Of a stretch of 19,187 bases of DNA, positions 1-6,994 are shown piece after piece. The notes under the pieces were generated by a model. That model did no database searches. It was not told where the DNA came from and saw only the letters and a list, made by a program, of their open reading frames with translations. Position 1 is the stretch's first letter; every line of letters begins with the position of its first letter. Both the position numbers and the translations under genes were made by a program. The stretch is from Alectryocaccomicrobium faecavium (GTDB taxonomy: Bacteria; Bacillota; Clostridia; Christensenellales; Aristaeellaceae): positions 1 to 19,187 of the forward strand of contig DVOT01000090.1 of NCBI GenBank assembly GCA_018713425.1. Direction: 5' to 3'.

Positions 1-1112
1 TACACCGGCTCGCAGGCGTCCAACTCGCTGGTGTAGGGGAAATCGCGCGTTTCCCCATCACCCTTGCGATAGGCCACGCACAACGGGATCTCATCCAGAT
101 ATGAAAGCACGTCCAGCTTGGTGAGCACGATTTCCGTGGCCGCCTGCAGCTTCGCGCCATAGCGCGTGGCCACCAGATCAATCCAGGCCACGCGGCGCGG
201 CCGGCCCGTAGCCGCCCCGTATTCCTGCCCGGCCTCGCGCAGCGCATCGCCCGCTTCGCCAAACAGCTCGCCCACAAACGGGCCCTGGCCCACGCAGGTG
301 GAGTACGCCTTTACCACTCCCACCGTCCTGTCTACCTTCAGCGCCGGACAACCGGAACCTACCGGCGCATAAGCCGAAAGCGGCGAAGAAGAGGACGTGT
401 AGGGATAGATGCCATAATCGATATCGCGCATCGCGCCCAGTTGCGCCTCGAACAGAATGTTCTTGCCCGCGGCGTTGGCCGATTCCAACAGGGCAAACGC
501 GTCCACGATGTGCGGCCGCAGCGGCGCGCCATATTGCTCGATCCACGCCAGCGTCTCTTCATACGAAATGGGCGGCTGATGGTAAGCGTTGGCGAAAACC
601 GCGTTCTTCCATTCCACCAGTTGCTTAAGGTGCTTTTTCAGCGATTCGGGGTGCAGAAGGTCGCCCATCTGGATCGCTTTCTTCATATATTTATCCCCGT
701 ACACCGGGGCGATGCCGCGCTTGGTGGAGCCATAGCCCGCCTTGCCCAGCCGCTGCTCTTCCAGCGCGTCCTGCAGAGGATGGAAGGGCAGCACCATGAT
801 CGCCCGGTCGGAAATTTTGAGATTGTCCGGCGTGATGGTCACGCCCTTCTGGCGCAGGTTCGCGATTTCCCCATCGATGTGCTTGAGATCGATCACCGTG
901 CCCGCGCCCAGCAGGTTCACTGTCTCGGGGCGGAAGATGCCGGAGGGAATCAGGTTGAGCTTGCTCTCGCCGAATTCATTGATCACCGTATGCCCCGCGT
1001 TGTTGCCGCCCTGGTAGCGCACCACCACATCGTATTGTTCCGCCAGGAAATCGACCATGCGGCCCTTTCCCTCGTCGCCCCAGTTCACTCCAACGATTGC
1101 GCAAGTCGCCAT
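1..1112 (-). CDS. purA: Adenylosuccinate synthetase, C-terminus cut by window edge
   Basis: Converts IMP, aspartate and GTP to adenylosuccinate, the first committed step of AMP synthesis, in the cytoplasm. Translating the minus strand gives about 370 residues beginning MATCAIVGVNWGDEGKGRMV, with the family's GDEGKG phosphate loop and, shortly after, NNAGHT. Further on are GYGSTKRGIAPVYGDK and, near the edge, TRYGAKLQAATEIVLTKLDV, all typical of PurA. The family is usually about 425-430 residues, so roughly 57 C-terminal residues lie outside the window. In-frame ATGs also exist at 1115 and 1127. A GGGG run sits just upstream of 1115/1112, so one of those two is the likely start; the choice is uncertain by one codon. 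It lies 140 bp downstream of ruvA on the same strand and has its own promoter-like site. Identification is secure. Confidence 0.96.
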   Translation of the reverse strand, partial: MATCAIVGVNWGDEGKGRMVDFLAEQYDVVVRYQGGNNAGHTVINEFGESKLNLIPSGIFRPETVNLLGAGTVIDLKHIDGEIANLRQKGVTITPDNLKISDRAIMVLPFHPLQDALEEQRLGKAGYGSTKRGIAPVYGDKYMKKAIQMGDLLHPESLKKHLKQLVEWKNAVFANAYHQPPISYEETLAWIEQYGAPLRPHIVDAFALLESANAAGKNILFEAQLGAMRDIDYGIYPYTSSSSPLSAYAPVGSGCPALKVDRTVGVVKAYSTCVGQGPFVGELFGEAGDALREAGQEYGAATGRPRRVAWIDLVATRYGAKLQAATEIVLTKLDVLSYLDEIPLCVAYRKGDGETRDFPYTSELDACEPV

Positions 1113-1186
1113 CATTCCATACCCCATTTCCGTTCGTGTGCGGGAAAAAATCTTCCCCCGGTTTTGCGCGTTATACGCTGTTTTTC

Positions 1187-1215
1187 ATTATAACATACGC
1201 GCGGCCCATTTTGCA
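1187..1215 (-). promoter_or_regulatory. purA promoter (extended -10)
   Basis: On the minus strand, TGTTATAAT at 1195-1187 is a perfect TATAAT preceded by the TGn extension. The -35 at 17 bp spacing (1215-1210, TGCAAA) is poor, which fits an extended -10 promoter. It lies between ruvA and purA about 75 nt upstream of the purA start. No terminator is visible between ruvA and this site, so purA may also receive read-through from ruvCA. Confidence 0.6.
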
Positions 1216-1252
1216 TTAAGATTTCAAAATAGATCTGCGGTAATTTGCCATA

Positions 1253-1846
1253 TCAGCCCATTTGCCGCAGCGCCAGGCGCACCAGTTCGTCCGCCCGGTC
1301 GGACTGATCCGCCACGCGCGAAACCAACCGGGCCGCGTCGCTCGCCGTGTAGCCCAGCGCCATCAGCGCCTCAATGGCCTCGCCCGCCGCGTCTCCCGCC
1401 GCCTGCGCGGGCATGGCGGCCGCCCCTGCGCCGGTGAGCATGCCTTCTTCCACCTTATCGCGCAGTTCCAGCACCAAGCGCTGCGCGGTCTTTTTGCCGA
1501 TGCCAGGCACGCGCGTGAGCGCCGTGGCGTCCCCCGCGGCCAGCGCGATGGAAAGATCCCGCAACGACAGGGCAGAAAGCACCTGCATGGCCATCTTGGG
1601 GCCCACGCCGGATACCGCGCGCAGCCGCTCGAACATGGCGCGCTCCTCACGCGTGGCAAAGCCAAACAGTTCCATCGCGTCCTCCCGCACGCTCAAAAGC
1701 GCGTACACCTTCATGCGCTCGCCCACCGCGGGCGCGGCGGAAAGCGTGGTGTTGCTCACCTGCAACAAATAGCCCACACCGCCGCAATCGATCACCAGGC
1801 TACCCGCCTGTTTCTCCGAAACGACCCCATCGAAATGAGAAAACAT
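1253..1846 (-). CDS. ruvA: Holliday junction branch migration protein RuvA
   Basis: A 197-residue protein that binds four-way DNA junctions as a tetramer and recruits the RuvB motor for branch migration. The order of domains is normal: N-terminal OB-fold (about 1-65, with CGGVGYLLQV and ELFGFATREER), two helix-hairpin-helix motifs (SGVGPKMAMQVL near 79-90 and VPGIGKKTAQRL near 113-124), an Ala/Gly-rich flexible linker (about 138-155), and a C-terminal three-helix domain (EAIEALMALGYTASDAARLV) that contacts RuvB. Length matches the family (about 200). The start is set by AGGAGAAA about 10 nt upstream of the ATG. It follows ruvC by 17 bp, so the two form an operon. Unusually, ruvB is not next: purA follows. 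Confidence 0.96.
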   Translation of the reverse strand: MFSHFDGVVSEKQAGSLVIDCGGVGYLLQVSNTTLSAAPAVGERMKVYALLSVREDAMELFGFATREERAMFERLRAVSGVGPKMAMQVLSALSLRDLSIALAAGDATALTRVPGIGKKTAQRLVLELRDKVEEGMLTGAGAAAMPAQAAGDAAGEAIEALMALGYTASDAARLVSRVADQSDRADELVRLALRQMG

Positions 1847-1863
1847 ACAGCCATTTCTCCTAA

Positions 1864-2358
1864 TTATACAATTTTGAACAGCGCGCCCGCGCGCATACTG
1901 TGCGCGTGCGTGATCGCCACGGCCAGCGCGTCCGCCGCGTCGTCGGGCTTTGGGGTTTCCCGCATGCTCAAAATGGCGCGCACCATGGCCTGCACCTGCG
2001 TTTTATCCGCCCGGCCCGTGCCCGTCACCGCCTGTTTCACCTGCATGGGCGTGTATTCATAGAGTTCCTGCGTGTAGCGCGCGGCGGCCACCAGCGCCGC
2101 GCCGCGCGCCTCGCCCACGGCGATGCCCGTCGTTACATTCTTGGCGAAGAACAGCTCTTCAAAAGCGATTTGATCGGGCTTGTAAATCGCGAGAAGCTGC
2201 TCCACGCCCGTGTGAATCGAAAGCAATCGCGAAGGCATAGGCGTCTTTGCCTCGGTCGTCAGCGCGCCATATTGCACCAGGCGGTGGCGGGAGCCATCCG
2301 TTTCAATCACGCCATAGCCCATAATCGCCAGCCCCGGATCGATGCCCAGGATAATCAT
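1864..2358 (-). CDS. ruvC: Crossover junction endodeoxyribonuclease RuvC
   Basis: A 164-residue Holliday junction resolvase that nicks two opposing strands of the junction. The RNase H-like fold begins MIILGIDPGLAIMGYGVIE. The four acidic metal ligands expected from E. coli RuvC (D7, E66, D138, D141) map to D7, E67 (AFEELFFAKN), D140 and D143 (DDAADALAVAITHAH), so the enzyme should be active. The basic segment GTGRADKTQVQ is also conserved. A GGGAGGGG ribosome site precedes the ATG. It is the first gene of ruvC-ruvA and is divergent from argG, with a good promoter in the 146-bp gap. Length is normal. Confidence 0.96.
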   Translation of the reverse strand: MIILGIDPGLAIMGYGVIETDGSRHRLVQYGALTTEAKTPMPSRLLSIHTGVEQLLAIYKPDQIAFEELFFAKNVTTGIAVGEARGAALVAAARYTQELYEYTPMQVKQAVTGTGRADKTQVQAMVRAILSMRETPKPDDAADALAVAITHAHSMRAGALFKIV

Positions 2359-2388
2359 GCCATTCCCCTCCCTTATCCCATACCTTCC

Positions 2389-2417
2389 ATGATACGGGAA
2401 AAGTTCTCGCTTGTCAA
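2389..2417 (-). promoter_or_regulatory. ruvCA promoter
   Basis: On the minus strand a perfect TTGACA (2417-2412) is separated by exactly 17 bp from TATCAT (2394-2389; 5 of 6 consensus bases). It lies about 30 nt upstream of the ruvC ATG and directly faces the argG promoter region. A strong housekeeping promoter is expected. No LexA/DinR-type palindrome was recognised by eye. Confidence 0.75.
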
Positions 2418-2438
2418 GAAGATTTAACGGGAAATATC

Positions 2439-2476
2439 ATTGTATTTTTATACACAGCGTTGTATAATACGGACAT
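2439..2476 (+). promoter_or_regulatory. Two tandem ArgR-like operator boxes (ARG boxes)
   Basis: Box 1 (2439-2456, ATTGTATTTTTATACACA) contains the perfect inverted repeat TGTAT-TTTT-ATACA and fits the Bacillus/Geobacillus ARG-box pattern AWTGMATAWWWWTKCAWW at about 14 of 18 positions. Box 2 (2459-2476) is weaker (about 12 of 18). The two are 2 bp apart (20 bp between equivalent positions), close to the tandem spacing of known ArgR operators. Box 1 covers the -35 and box 2 the -10 of the argG promoter. Binding of arginine-loaded ArgR would therefore block transcription. The site is read by eye; ArgR itself is not in the window. Confidence 0.55.
2440..2468 (+). promoter_or_regulatory. argGH promoter
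   Basis: TTGTAT (2440-2445, 4 of 6) and a perfect TATAAT (2463-2468) are 17 bp apart. Transcription would begin near 2475, about 30 nt upstream of the argG ATG. Both hexamers lie within the ArgR-like boxes. Confidence 0.7.
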
Positions 2477-2504
2477 ACGAAAAAAATTCGGGAGGCAACC
2501 TATC

Positions 2505-3716
2505 ATGGCGAAGGAAAAAGTAGTGCTCGCGTATAGCGGCGGTTTGGATACGACCATCATCATCCCGTGGCTGAAGGAAAATTACGACTACGACGTGATT
2601 GCCGTCGCGGTGGACGTGGGCCAGGGCGAAGAGCTGGAACCCTTGCATGAGAAGGCCAAGAAGTCCGGCGCGGAAAAGCTCTATATCATCGACGTGCGCG
2701 AACAGTTTGTGACCGATTACATCTGGCCCACGCTGAAGATGGGCGCGGTGTACGAGCAGAAATACCTGCTGGGCACGAGCTTTGCGCGGCCCATCATCGC
2801 CGAAAAGCTGGTGGAAATCGCCAAAAAGGAAGGCGCGACCGCCATTTGCCACGGCGCGACCGGCAAAGGCAACGATCAGGTGCGCTTTGAACTGACGATC
2901 AAATCCCTGGCGCCGCACATGAAGATCATCGCCCCCTGGCGCATCTGGAACATCAAGAGCCGCGAAGAAGCCATCGATTACGCCATGGCCCGCGGGCTGG
3001 ACGTGCCGGTTTCCAAAAAGCGCCCCTACAGCATGGACCGCAACCTCTGGCACCTCAGCCACGAAGGCGCGGAGCTAGAAGACCCGTGGAACGAGCCGCC
3101 GAAGGATCTGCTGCTCATCTGCAAAACGCCCGAAGAAGCGCCCGACGAGGCCGAATACGTGGAAATCGAATATGAAAAGGGCGTGCCGGTGAAGGTGAAC
3201 GGCGAGGCCCTGGGCCCGGTCGCCCTGATCGAAACCCTCAACGCCATCGGCGCCAAGCACGGCGTGGGCGTGGCCGACCTGGTGGAAAACCGCCTGGTGG
3301 GCATGAAATCGCGCGGGGTATACGAGAATCCGGCGGGCAAGATCCTCTTCGACTCGCACCAGATTCTGGAAACCATCACCCTGGACCGCGCCACCGCGCA
3401 CTATAAGGACATGATGGCCATCCGCTTTGCCGAGCTGGTGTACGACGGTTGCTGGAACACCCCCCTGCGCGAGGCCATGAGCGCGTTTGCCGATTCCACA
3501 CAGCAGAACGTCACTGGCACGGTGCGCGTGAAGCTCTACAAGGGCAACGTGATCCCCGCGGGTGTGAAGTCGCCGTATTCCCTGTATATGGAAGAAATCG
3601 CCACCTTCGGCGATTCCAAGGAACTGTACGACCACAAGGACAGCGCGGGCTTCATCAACCTCTTCGGCCTGCCGCTGAAGGTTCAGGCCATGATGAAGGA
3701 GAAGAACGCGAAATGA
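2505..3716 (+). CDS. argG: Argininosuccinate synthase
   Basis: Joins citrulline and aspartate with ATP cleavage to AMP and PPi, giving argininosuccinate, the penultimate step of arginine synthesis. The 403-residue product starts MAKEKVVLAYSGGLDTTIII, with the N-type ATP pyrophosphatase P-loop SGGLDT. It continues with VAVDVGQGEELEPL, HGATGKGNDQVRFE and ITLDRATAHYKD, all typical of bacterial ArgG; length is normal. The start at 2505 is chosen because GGAGG (2491-2495) lies 9 nt upstream and the residues agree with the family. A longer in-frame ATG at 2460 precedes the -10 box and is not credible. Its stop overlaps the argH start (ATGA at 3713-3716), indicating translational coupling. Confidence 0.97.
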   Translation: MAKEKVVLAYSGGLDTTIIIPWLKENYDYDVIAVAVDVGQGEELEPLHEKAKKSGAEKLYIIDVREQFVTDYIWPTLKMGAVYEQKYLLGTSFARPIIAEKLVEIAKKEGATAICHGATGKGNDQVRFELTIKSLAPHMKIIAPWRIWNIKSREEAIDYAMARGLDVPVSKKRPYSMDRNLWHLSHEGAELEDPWNEPPKDLLLICKTPEEAPDEAEYVEIEYEKGVPVKVNGEALGPVALIETLNAIGAKHGVGVADLVENRLVGMKSRGVYENPAGKILFDSHQILETITLDRATAHYKDMMAIRFAELVYDGCWNTPLREAMSAFADSTQQNVTGTVRVKLYKGNVIPAGVKSPYSLYMEEIATFGDSKELYDHKDSAGFINLFGLPLKVQAMMKEKNAK

Positions 3717-5089
3717 AGTTGTGGGGCGGACGCTTTGAAAAGGCCACCGATCGCTCGGTAGACGATTTCCACTCGTCCATCTCCTTTGATCAGCGGCTGG
3801 CCGAGCAGGACATTCTCGGCTCCATTGCGCACGCCACGATGCTGGGCGAGCAGAATATCATTCCCCAGGCCGACGCGGATACCATCGTGTCGGCCCTTGC
3901 CCATATGCTCGAGGAAGTGCGCGCGGGCACGCTGGCCTTTTCCGTGGATGCCGAGGACATCCACATGAATATAGAAACCATCCTCACCGAGCGCATCGGC
4001 GAGGCGGGCAAGCGGCTGCACACGGGCCGCAGCCGCAACGACCAGGTGGCACTCGACGTGCGCATGTATGCCATGGCGGCCATCCGCACCGCGCAGGAAA
4101 ACCTGCGCGCGCTGATCCGCGTCCTACTCTCCATTGCCAGGGAAAACCTCTATACCGTGATGCCCGGCTACACCCACCTGCAGCGCGCGCAGCCCATCAC
4201 GCTCGCGCACCACATGATGGCCTGGGTGGAAATGCTGCTGCGCGATATCGAGCGGCTAAACGGCGCTTACGCCCGGGCGGACAGCATGCCCCTGGGCAGC
4301 GGCGCGCTGGCCGGCACCACCTATCCGCTCAACCGGGAGCGCGTGCGGGAGTTGCTGGGCTTTTCCCAGATCACGAACAACTCGCTGGACGGCGTGGCTG
4401 ACCGGGATTTTCTGCTAGAATACCTCTCCAGCGCCGCCATCTCCATGATGCACCTTTCGCGCTTTTGCGAAGAGGTGATCCTCTGGGCAAGCGCGGAATT
4501 CCAGTTCATCGAGCTGGACGACGGCTTTGCCACGGGTTCTTCCATCATGCCGCAAAAAAAGAACCCCGATGTGGCCGAGCTGATCCGCGGCAAGACCGGG
4601 CGCGTGTACGGCGATTTGATGGCGCTCCTCACCGCCATGAAGGGCCTGCCACTGGCTTATAACAAAGACATGCAGGAGGACAAAGAGGCGTTTTTCGACG
4701 CGCACGACAACTGGATGAAGTGCCTGACCACCTTCACCGGCATGATGCAGACTGCGCGCTTCCGGCGCGAGAAGATGGCGCGCGCGGCCGAGGGCGGCTT
4801 TACCAACGCCACCGACGCGGCGGATTACCTGGTGAAAAAGGGCATGCCCTTCCGCGAAGCGCACGAGGTGGTGGGCAAGCTGGTGCTGCACTGCCTGAAG
4901 GATGGCAAGGCCATCAACGATCTGTCCCTTGCCGAGTTCAAAGAGTTCTCGCCCCTGTTTGCGGAGGACGTGTACGAGGCGATTTCCATCCTCGCCTGCG
5001 TCAGGGGGCGCAACCTGCCCGGCGGCCCCGCGCCCGAAGCGGTGGGAGCCGCCATCGCCCAGGCCGAGGCGCGGCTGGAACGGTTATAA
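3713..5089 (+). CDS. argH: Argininosuccinate lyase
   Basis: Splits argininosuccinate to arginine and fumarate, the last step of arginine synthesis. The 458-residue product begins MKLWGGRFEKATDRSVDDFH. It carries the fumarase/aspartase superfamily signature GSSIMPQKKNPD at about residues 275-286, whose serine-containing loop supplies the catalytic base in the family. It also has HTGRSRNDQVALD and TPGYTHLQRAQP-like segments (here VMPGYTHLQRAQPITLAHH). Length is normal. The ATG overlaps the argG TGA by four bases, so argG and argH are co-translated. A strong terminator follows 13 nt after the stop. The signature region includes seven consecutive A (4554-4560), but the frame is intact. Confidence 0.97.
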   Translation: MKLWGGRFEKATDRSVDDFHSSISFDQRLAEQDILGSIAHATMLGEQNIIPQADADTIVSALAHMLEEVRAGTLAFSVDAEDIHMNIETILTERIGEAGKRLHTGRSRNDQVALDVRMYAMAAIRTAQENLRALIRVLLSIARENLYTVMPGYTHLQRAQPITLAHHMMAWVEMLLRDIERLNGAYARADSMPLGSGALAGTTYPLNRERVRELLGFSQITNNSLDGVADRDFLLEYLSSAAISMMHLSRFCEEVILWASAEFQFIELDDGFATGSSIMPQKKNPDVAELIRGKTGRVYGDLMALLTAMKGLPLAYNKDMQEDKEAFFDAHDNWMKCLTTFTGMMQTARFRREKMARAAEGGFTNATDAADYLVKKGMPFREAHEVVGKLVLHCLKDGKAINDLSLAEFKEFSPLFAEDVYEAISILACVRGRNLPGGPAPEAVGAAIAQAEARLERL

Positions 5090-5102
5090 CCTATGGATTT
5101 GC

Positions 5103-5141
5103 ATCCCGGAATCTGCTGGCGCGCAGATCCCGGGATTTTTT
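5103..5141 (+). terminator. argGH terminator
   Basis: A 14-bp stem with a single mismatch (5103-5116 with 5123-5136, outer pairing ATCCCGG/CCCGGGAT) and a 6-nt loop is followed by a T-rich run from 5136. It begins 13 nt after the argH stop. This is a classic intrinsic terminator and separates argGH from the sulfatase gene. Confidence 0.9.
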
Positions 5142-5170
5142 ATTCTTTTGCGTCAAACGGCCGATTTTGC

Positions 5171-5199
5171 TTGCGGCCCGAGCAGGAATGTGTTACAAT
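5171..5199 (+). promoter_or_regulatory. Probable sulfatase promoter
   Basis: TGTTACAAT (TGn extension, -10 TACAAT at 5194-5199) lies 17 bp after a partial -35, TTGCGG (5171-5176). The predicted start of transcription is near 5206, almost at the ribosome site GAGGTGAT (5206-5213). The untranslated leader would therefore be only about 12 nt. Confidence 0.5.
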
Positions 5200-5217
5200 C
5201 GCATTGAGGTGATCTAT

Positions 5218-6645
5218 GTGAACAGGCCGAACATCCTTCTCATCATGGCAGACCAGTTCCGGGGCGATTGCCTCGGCATCGACGGGCACCCTGACGTGCT
5301 CACGCCCAATCTGGACGATCTCGCCGCGGGCGGCATTCGCTTCACGAACGCCTATTCCGCCTGCCCCACGTGCATCCCCGCGCGCGCGGCGCTCTACACC
5401 GGACTGAGCCAGGAACACCATGGCCGCGTGGGCTATGAGGACGGACAGCCCTGGCGCTACGCGCACACCATGGCTGGGGAACTTTCCCGGGCTGGATACC
5501 AAACCCAGTGCGTGGGCAAACTGCACGTGCATCCGCTGCGCAACCGCGTGGGGTTCGACGCGGTGGAACTGCATGACGGCTTTTTGCACTACTACCGCAA
5601 GGCCAACCTGCCCTATGCCCAGAGCCAATTTGTGGCGGACGATTATTACCACTTCCTGCGCACGCAACTGGGCGCAGAGCGCGACATCACCGAAACCGGC
5701 ATCGACTGCAACTCCTGGCTTTCGCGGCCCTGGCCCATGGAGGAGCGCTTCCACCCCACCAATTGGGTGACGGACCGCAGCATCGACTTTTTGCGCCGCC
5801 GCGACCGGGACGTGCCCTTCTTCCTGATGGCTTCCTACGTGCGCCCGCATCCGCCGTTCGACGCGCCGCAATGCTATTTTGACCTGTACCGCGATCGCGA
5901 CTTGCGCGCGCCCGCCAGCGGCGACTGGGACGATGAGGAGCGCCTGCGCGCGGGCGGCCGCTTCATCGCTTCCACCTCCGGGCCGATCGATCCCAAACTG
6001 GTGCGCGAGGCGCAAATCGGCTATTACGCCTGCATCACCCAGTTGGATTTCCAGATTGGCCGGTTGATCATGGCGCTCATCGACGACGACCTGCTGGACA
6101 ACACCATCGTCGTGTTCACTTCGGATCATGGCGAACTATTGTGCGACCACCATCTCTATCGCAAAACGCTGCCTTACCAGGGTGCGGTGCGCGTGCCGCT
6201 GATCGTACGCGGCCTGCCGGGGCGGCGGGGCGAGACGGATCCGCGCATGGCCGAACTGCGCGACGTGATGCCCACGCTGCTTTCGCTCGCCGGAGCCGAA
6301 CTACCACCCATGGACGGACTGAACCTGCTGGGCGAAGAAACGCGCGCCTGGCTGCACGGCGAACACGCCGGCGGTGGGGACGATTCCAACCACTACATCG
6401 TCACGCAGACGGACAAATACGTGTGGTTCTCCAAATCGGGCCGCGAACAGTATTTCCATCTGGCCACGGATCCCCAGGAAGCGCATGACCGCATTGCCGA
6501 TCCCGCCTGCCAGGCGCGCATCGCCGATCTGCGCGCGCATCTGATCGAATCGCTGCGCGGGCGCGAAGAGGGCTATGTGCAAAACGAGCGCCTGGTGCCG
6601 GGCCAAAAAGCCCGCAATGTGCTTTCCACCTTGCCGAGGGAATAA
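5218..6645 (+). CDS. Cysteine-type sulfatase (arylsulfatase/choline-sulfatase-like), no signal peptide
   Basis: A 475-residue member of the sulfatase/alkaline-phosphatase superfamily, hydrolysing a sulfate ester or possibly a phosphonate/phosphate monoester. The N-terminal metal-site strand is NILLIMADQFRGD. The formylglycine motif C-x-P-x-R is present as C52-I-P-A-R56, so C52 should be oxidised by an anaerobic sulfatase-maturating enzyme encoded elsewhere. The second metal motif is SDHGE (about 302-306), with the conserved Lys at about 316 (YRKTLPYQGAVRVPLIV). There is no signal peptide, so it is likely cytoplasmic. The GTG at 5218 is chosen because GAGG lies 8 nt upstream and the product begins where the fold begins. 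The overlapping ATG at 5216 meets a stop at once. It is monocistronic between two terminators. The substrate cannot be told. Confidence 0.9.
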   Translation: MNRPNILLIMADQFRGDCLGIDGHPDVLTPNLDDLAAGGIRFTNAYSACPTCIPARAALYTGLSQEHHGRVGYEDGQPWRYAHTMAGELSRAGYQTQCVGKLHVHPLRNRVGFDAVELHDGFLHYYRKANLPYAQSQFVADDYYHFLRTQLGAERDITETGIDCNSWLSRPWPMEERFHPTNWVTDRSIDFLRRRDRDVPFFLMASYVRPHPPFDAPQCYFDLYRDRDLRAPASGDWDDEERLRAGGRFIASTSGPIDPKLVREAQIGYYACITQLDFQIGRLIMALIDDDLLDNTIVVFTSDHGELLCDHHLYRKTLPYQGAVRVPLIVRGLPGRRGETDPRMAELRDVMPTLLSLAGAELPPMDGLNLLGEETRAWLHGEHAGGGDDSNHYIVTQTDKYVWFSKSGREQYFHLATDPQEAHDRIADPACQARIADLRAHLIESLRGREEGYVQNERLVPGQKARNVLSTLPRE

Positions 6646-6656
6646 TCTGCCGCTTT

Positions 6657-6685
6657 AGCGCCGGGCAAATTGCCCGGCGTTTTTT
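6657..6685 (+). terminator. Sulfatase terminator
   Basis: A perfect 8-bp stem CGCCGGGC/GCCCGGCG (6659-6666 with 6672-6679), loop AAATT, followed by six T (6680-6685). It starts about 12 nt after the sulfatase stop. Confidence 0.92.
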
Positions 6686-6730
6686 GCGCGTATCTTTTCG
6701 CAATTCCCAGAAAAACGCGCCCCAATGCGC

Positions 6731-6759
6731 TTGATTCGCGCGGGCAAATCGGTTATAAT
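6731..6759 (+). promoter_or_regulatory. fmdB-murA promoter
   Basis: TTGATT (6731-6736) and a perfect TATAAT (6754-6759) are separated by 17 bp, about 32 nt upstream of the FmdB-type gene. This is a good sigma-A-type promoter. Confidence 0.8.
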
Positions 6760-6791
6760 ATAGCGGAATAGAAGAGTATCGGAGGCTGCAT

Positions 6792-6992
6792 ATGCCACTG
6801 TTTGAATTTCGGTGCCCCAAATGCGGGCATAAATTTGAGGCGCTCATGAGCGCGCAACGCGTGAAGGACGCGGTGTGCGAAAAGTGCGGCGCGCCCGTTG
6901 AACGGATTTGGGAAGGGCAATTTTCGTTCCATAAAAGCGGTTGCGGCGGCAATTGCGCGCACTGCGCCGGTTGCCACGCGCACGAGAGGTGA
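6792..6992 (+). CDS. FmdB-family zinc ribbon protein
   Basis: A 66-residue protein of the FmdB-type putative zinc-ribbon family, which is widespread but of poorly known function. It begins MPLFEFRCPKCGHKFEAL. Two CxxC knuckles, C8/C11 (CPKCG) and C28/C31-region (CEKCG), form the expected zinc ribbon. The C-terminal tail is rich in Cys, Gly and His (SGCGGNCAHCAGCHAH), as in many clostridial members, and could bind a further metal. The start has GGAGG 6 nt upstream (6781-6785). Its TGA is 2 bp before the murA ATG, and the GAGAGGTGA at its end doubles as the murA ribosome site. Co-translation with murA is therefore likely. A regulatory role in cell-wall synthesis would be pure guesswork. Confidence 0.88.
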   Translation: MPLFEFRCPKCGHKFEALMSAQRVKDAVCEKCGAPVERIWEGQFSFHKSGCGGNCAHCAGCHAHER

Positions 6993-6994
6993 CT

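Noticed and set aside
441..1193. 250-residue open frame on the plus strand
   Set aside because: It lies antisense to purA in GC-rich DNA and shows no family features; the minus-strand product is unmistakable PurA.
1262..2062. 266-residue open frame on the plus strand across ruvA and ruvC
   Set aside because: Arg/His-rich composition and antisense position mark it as a shadow of ruvA/ruvC.
2460..2504. Longer N-terminus for argG
   Set aside because: The extension would begin before the -10 box of the promoter and lacks a ribosome site; the 2505 ATG fits both.
4720..5217. Extended N-terminus for the sulfatase reaching into argH
   Set aside because: It crosses the argGH terminator and has no sulfatase-like residues; the GTG at 5218 has a good ribosome site.
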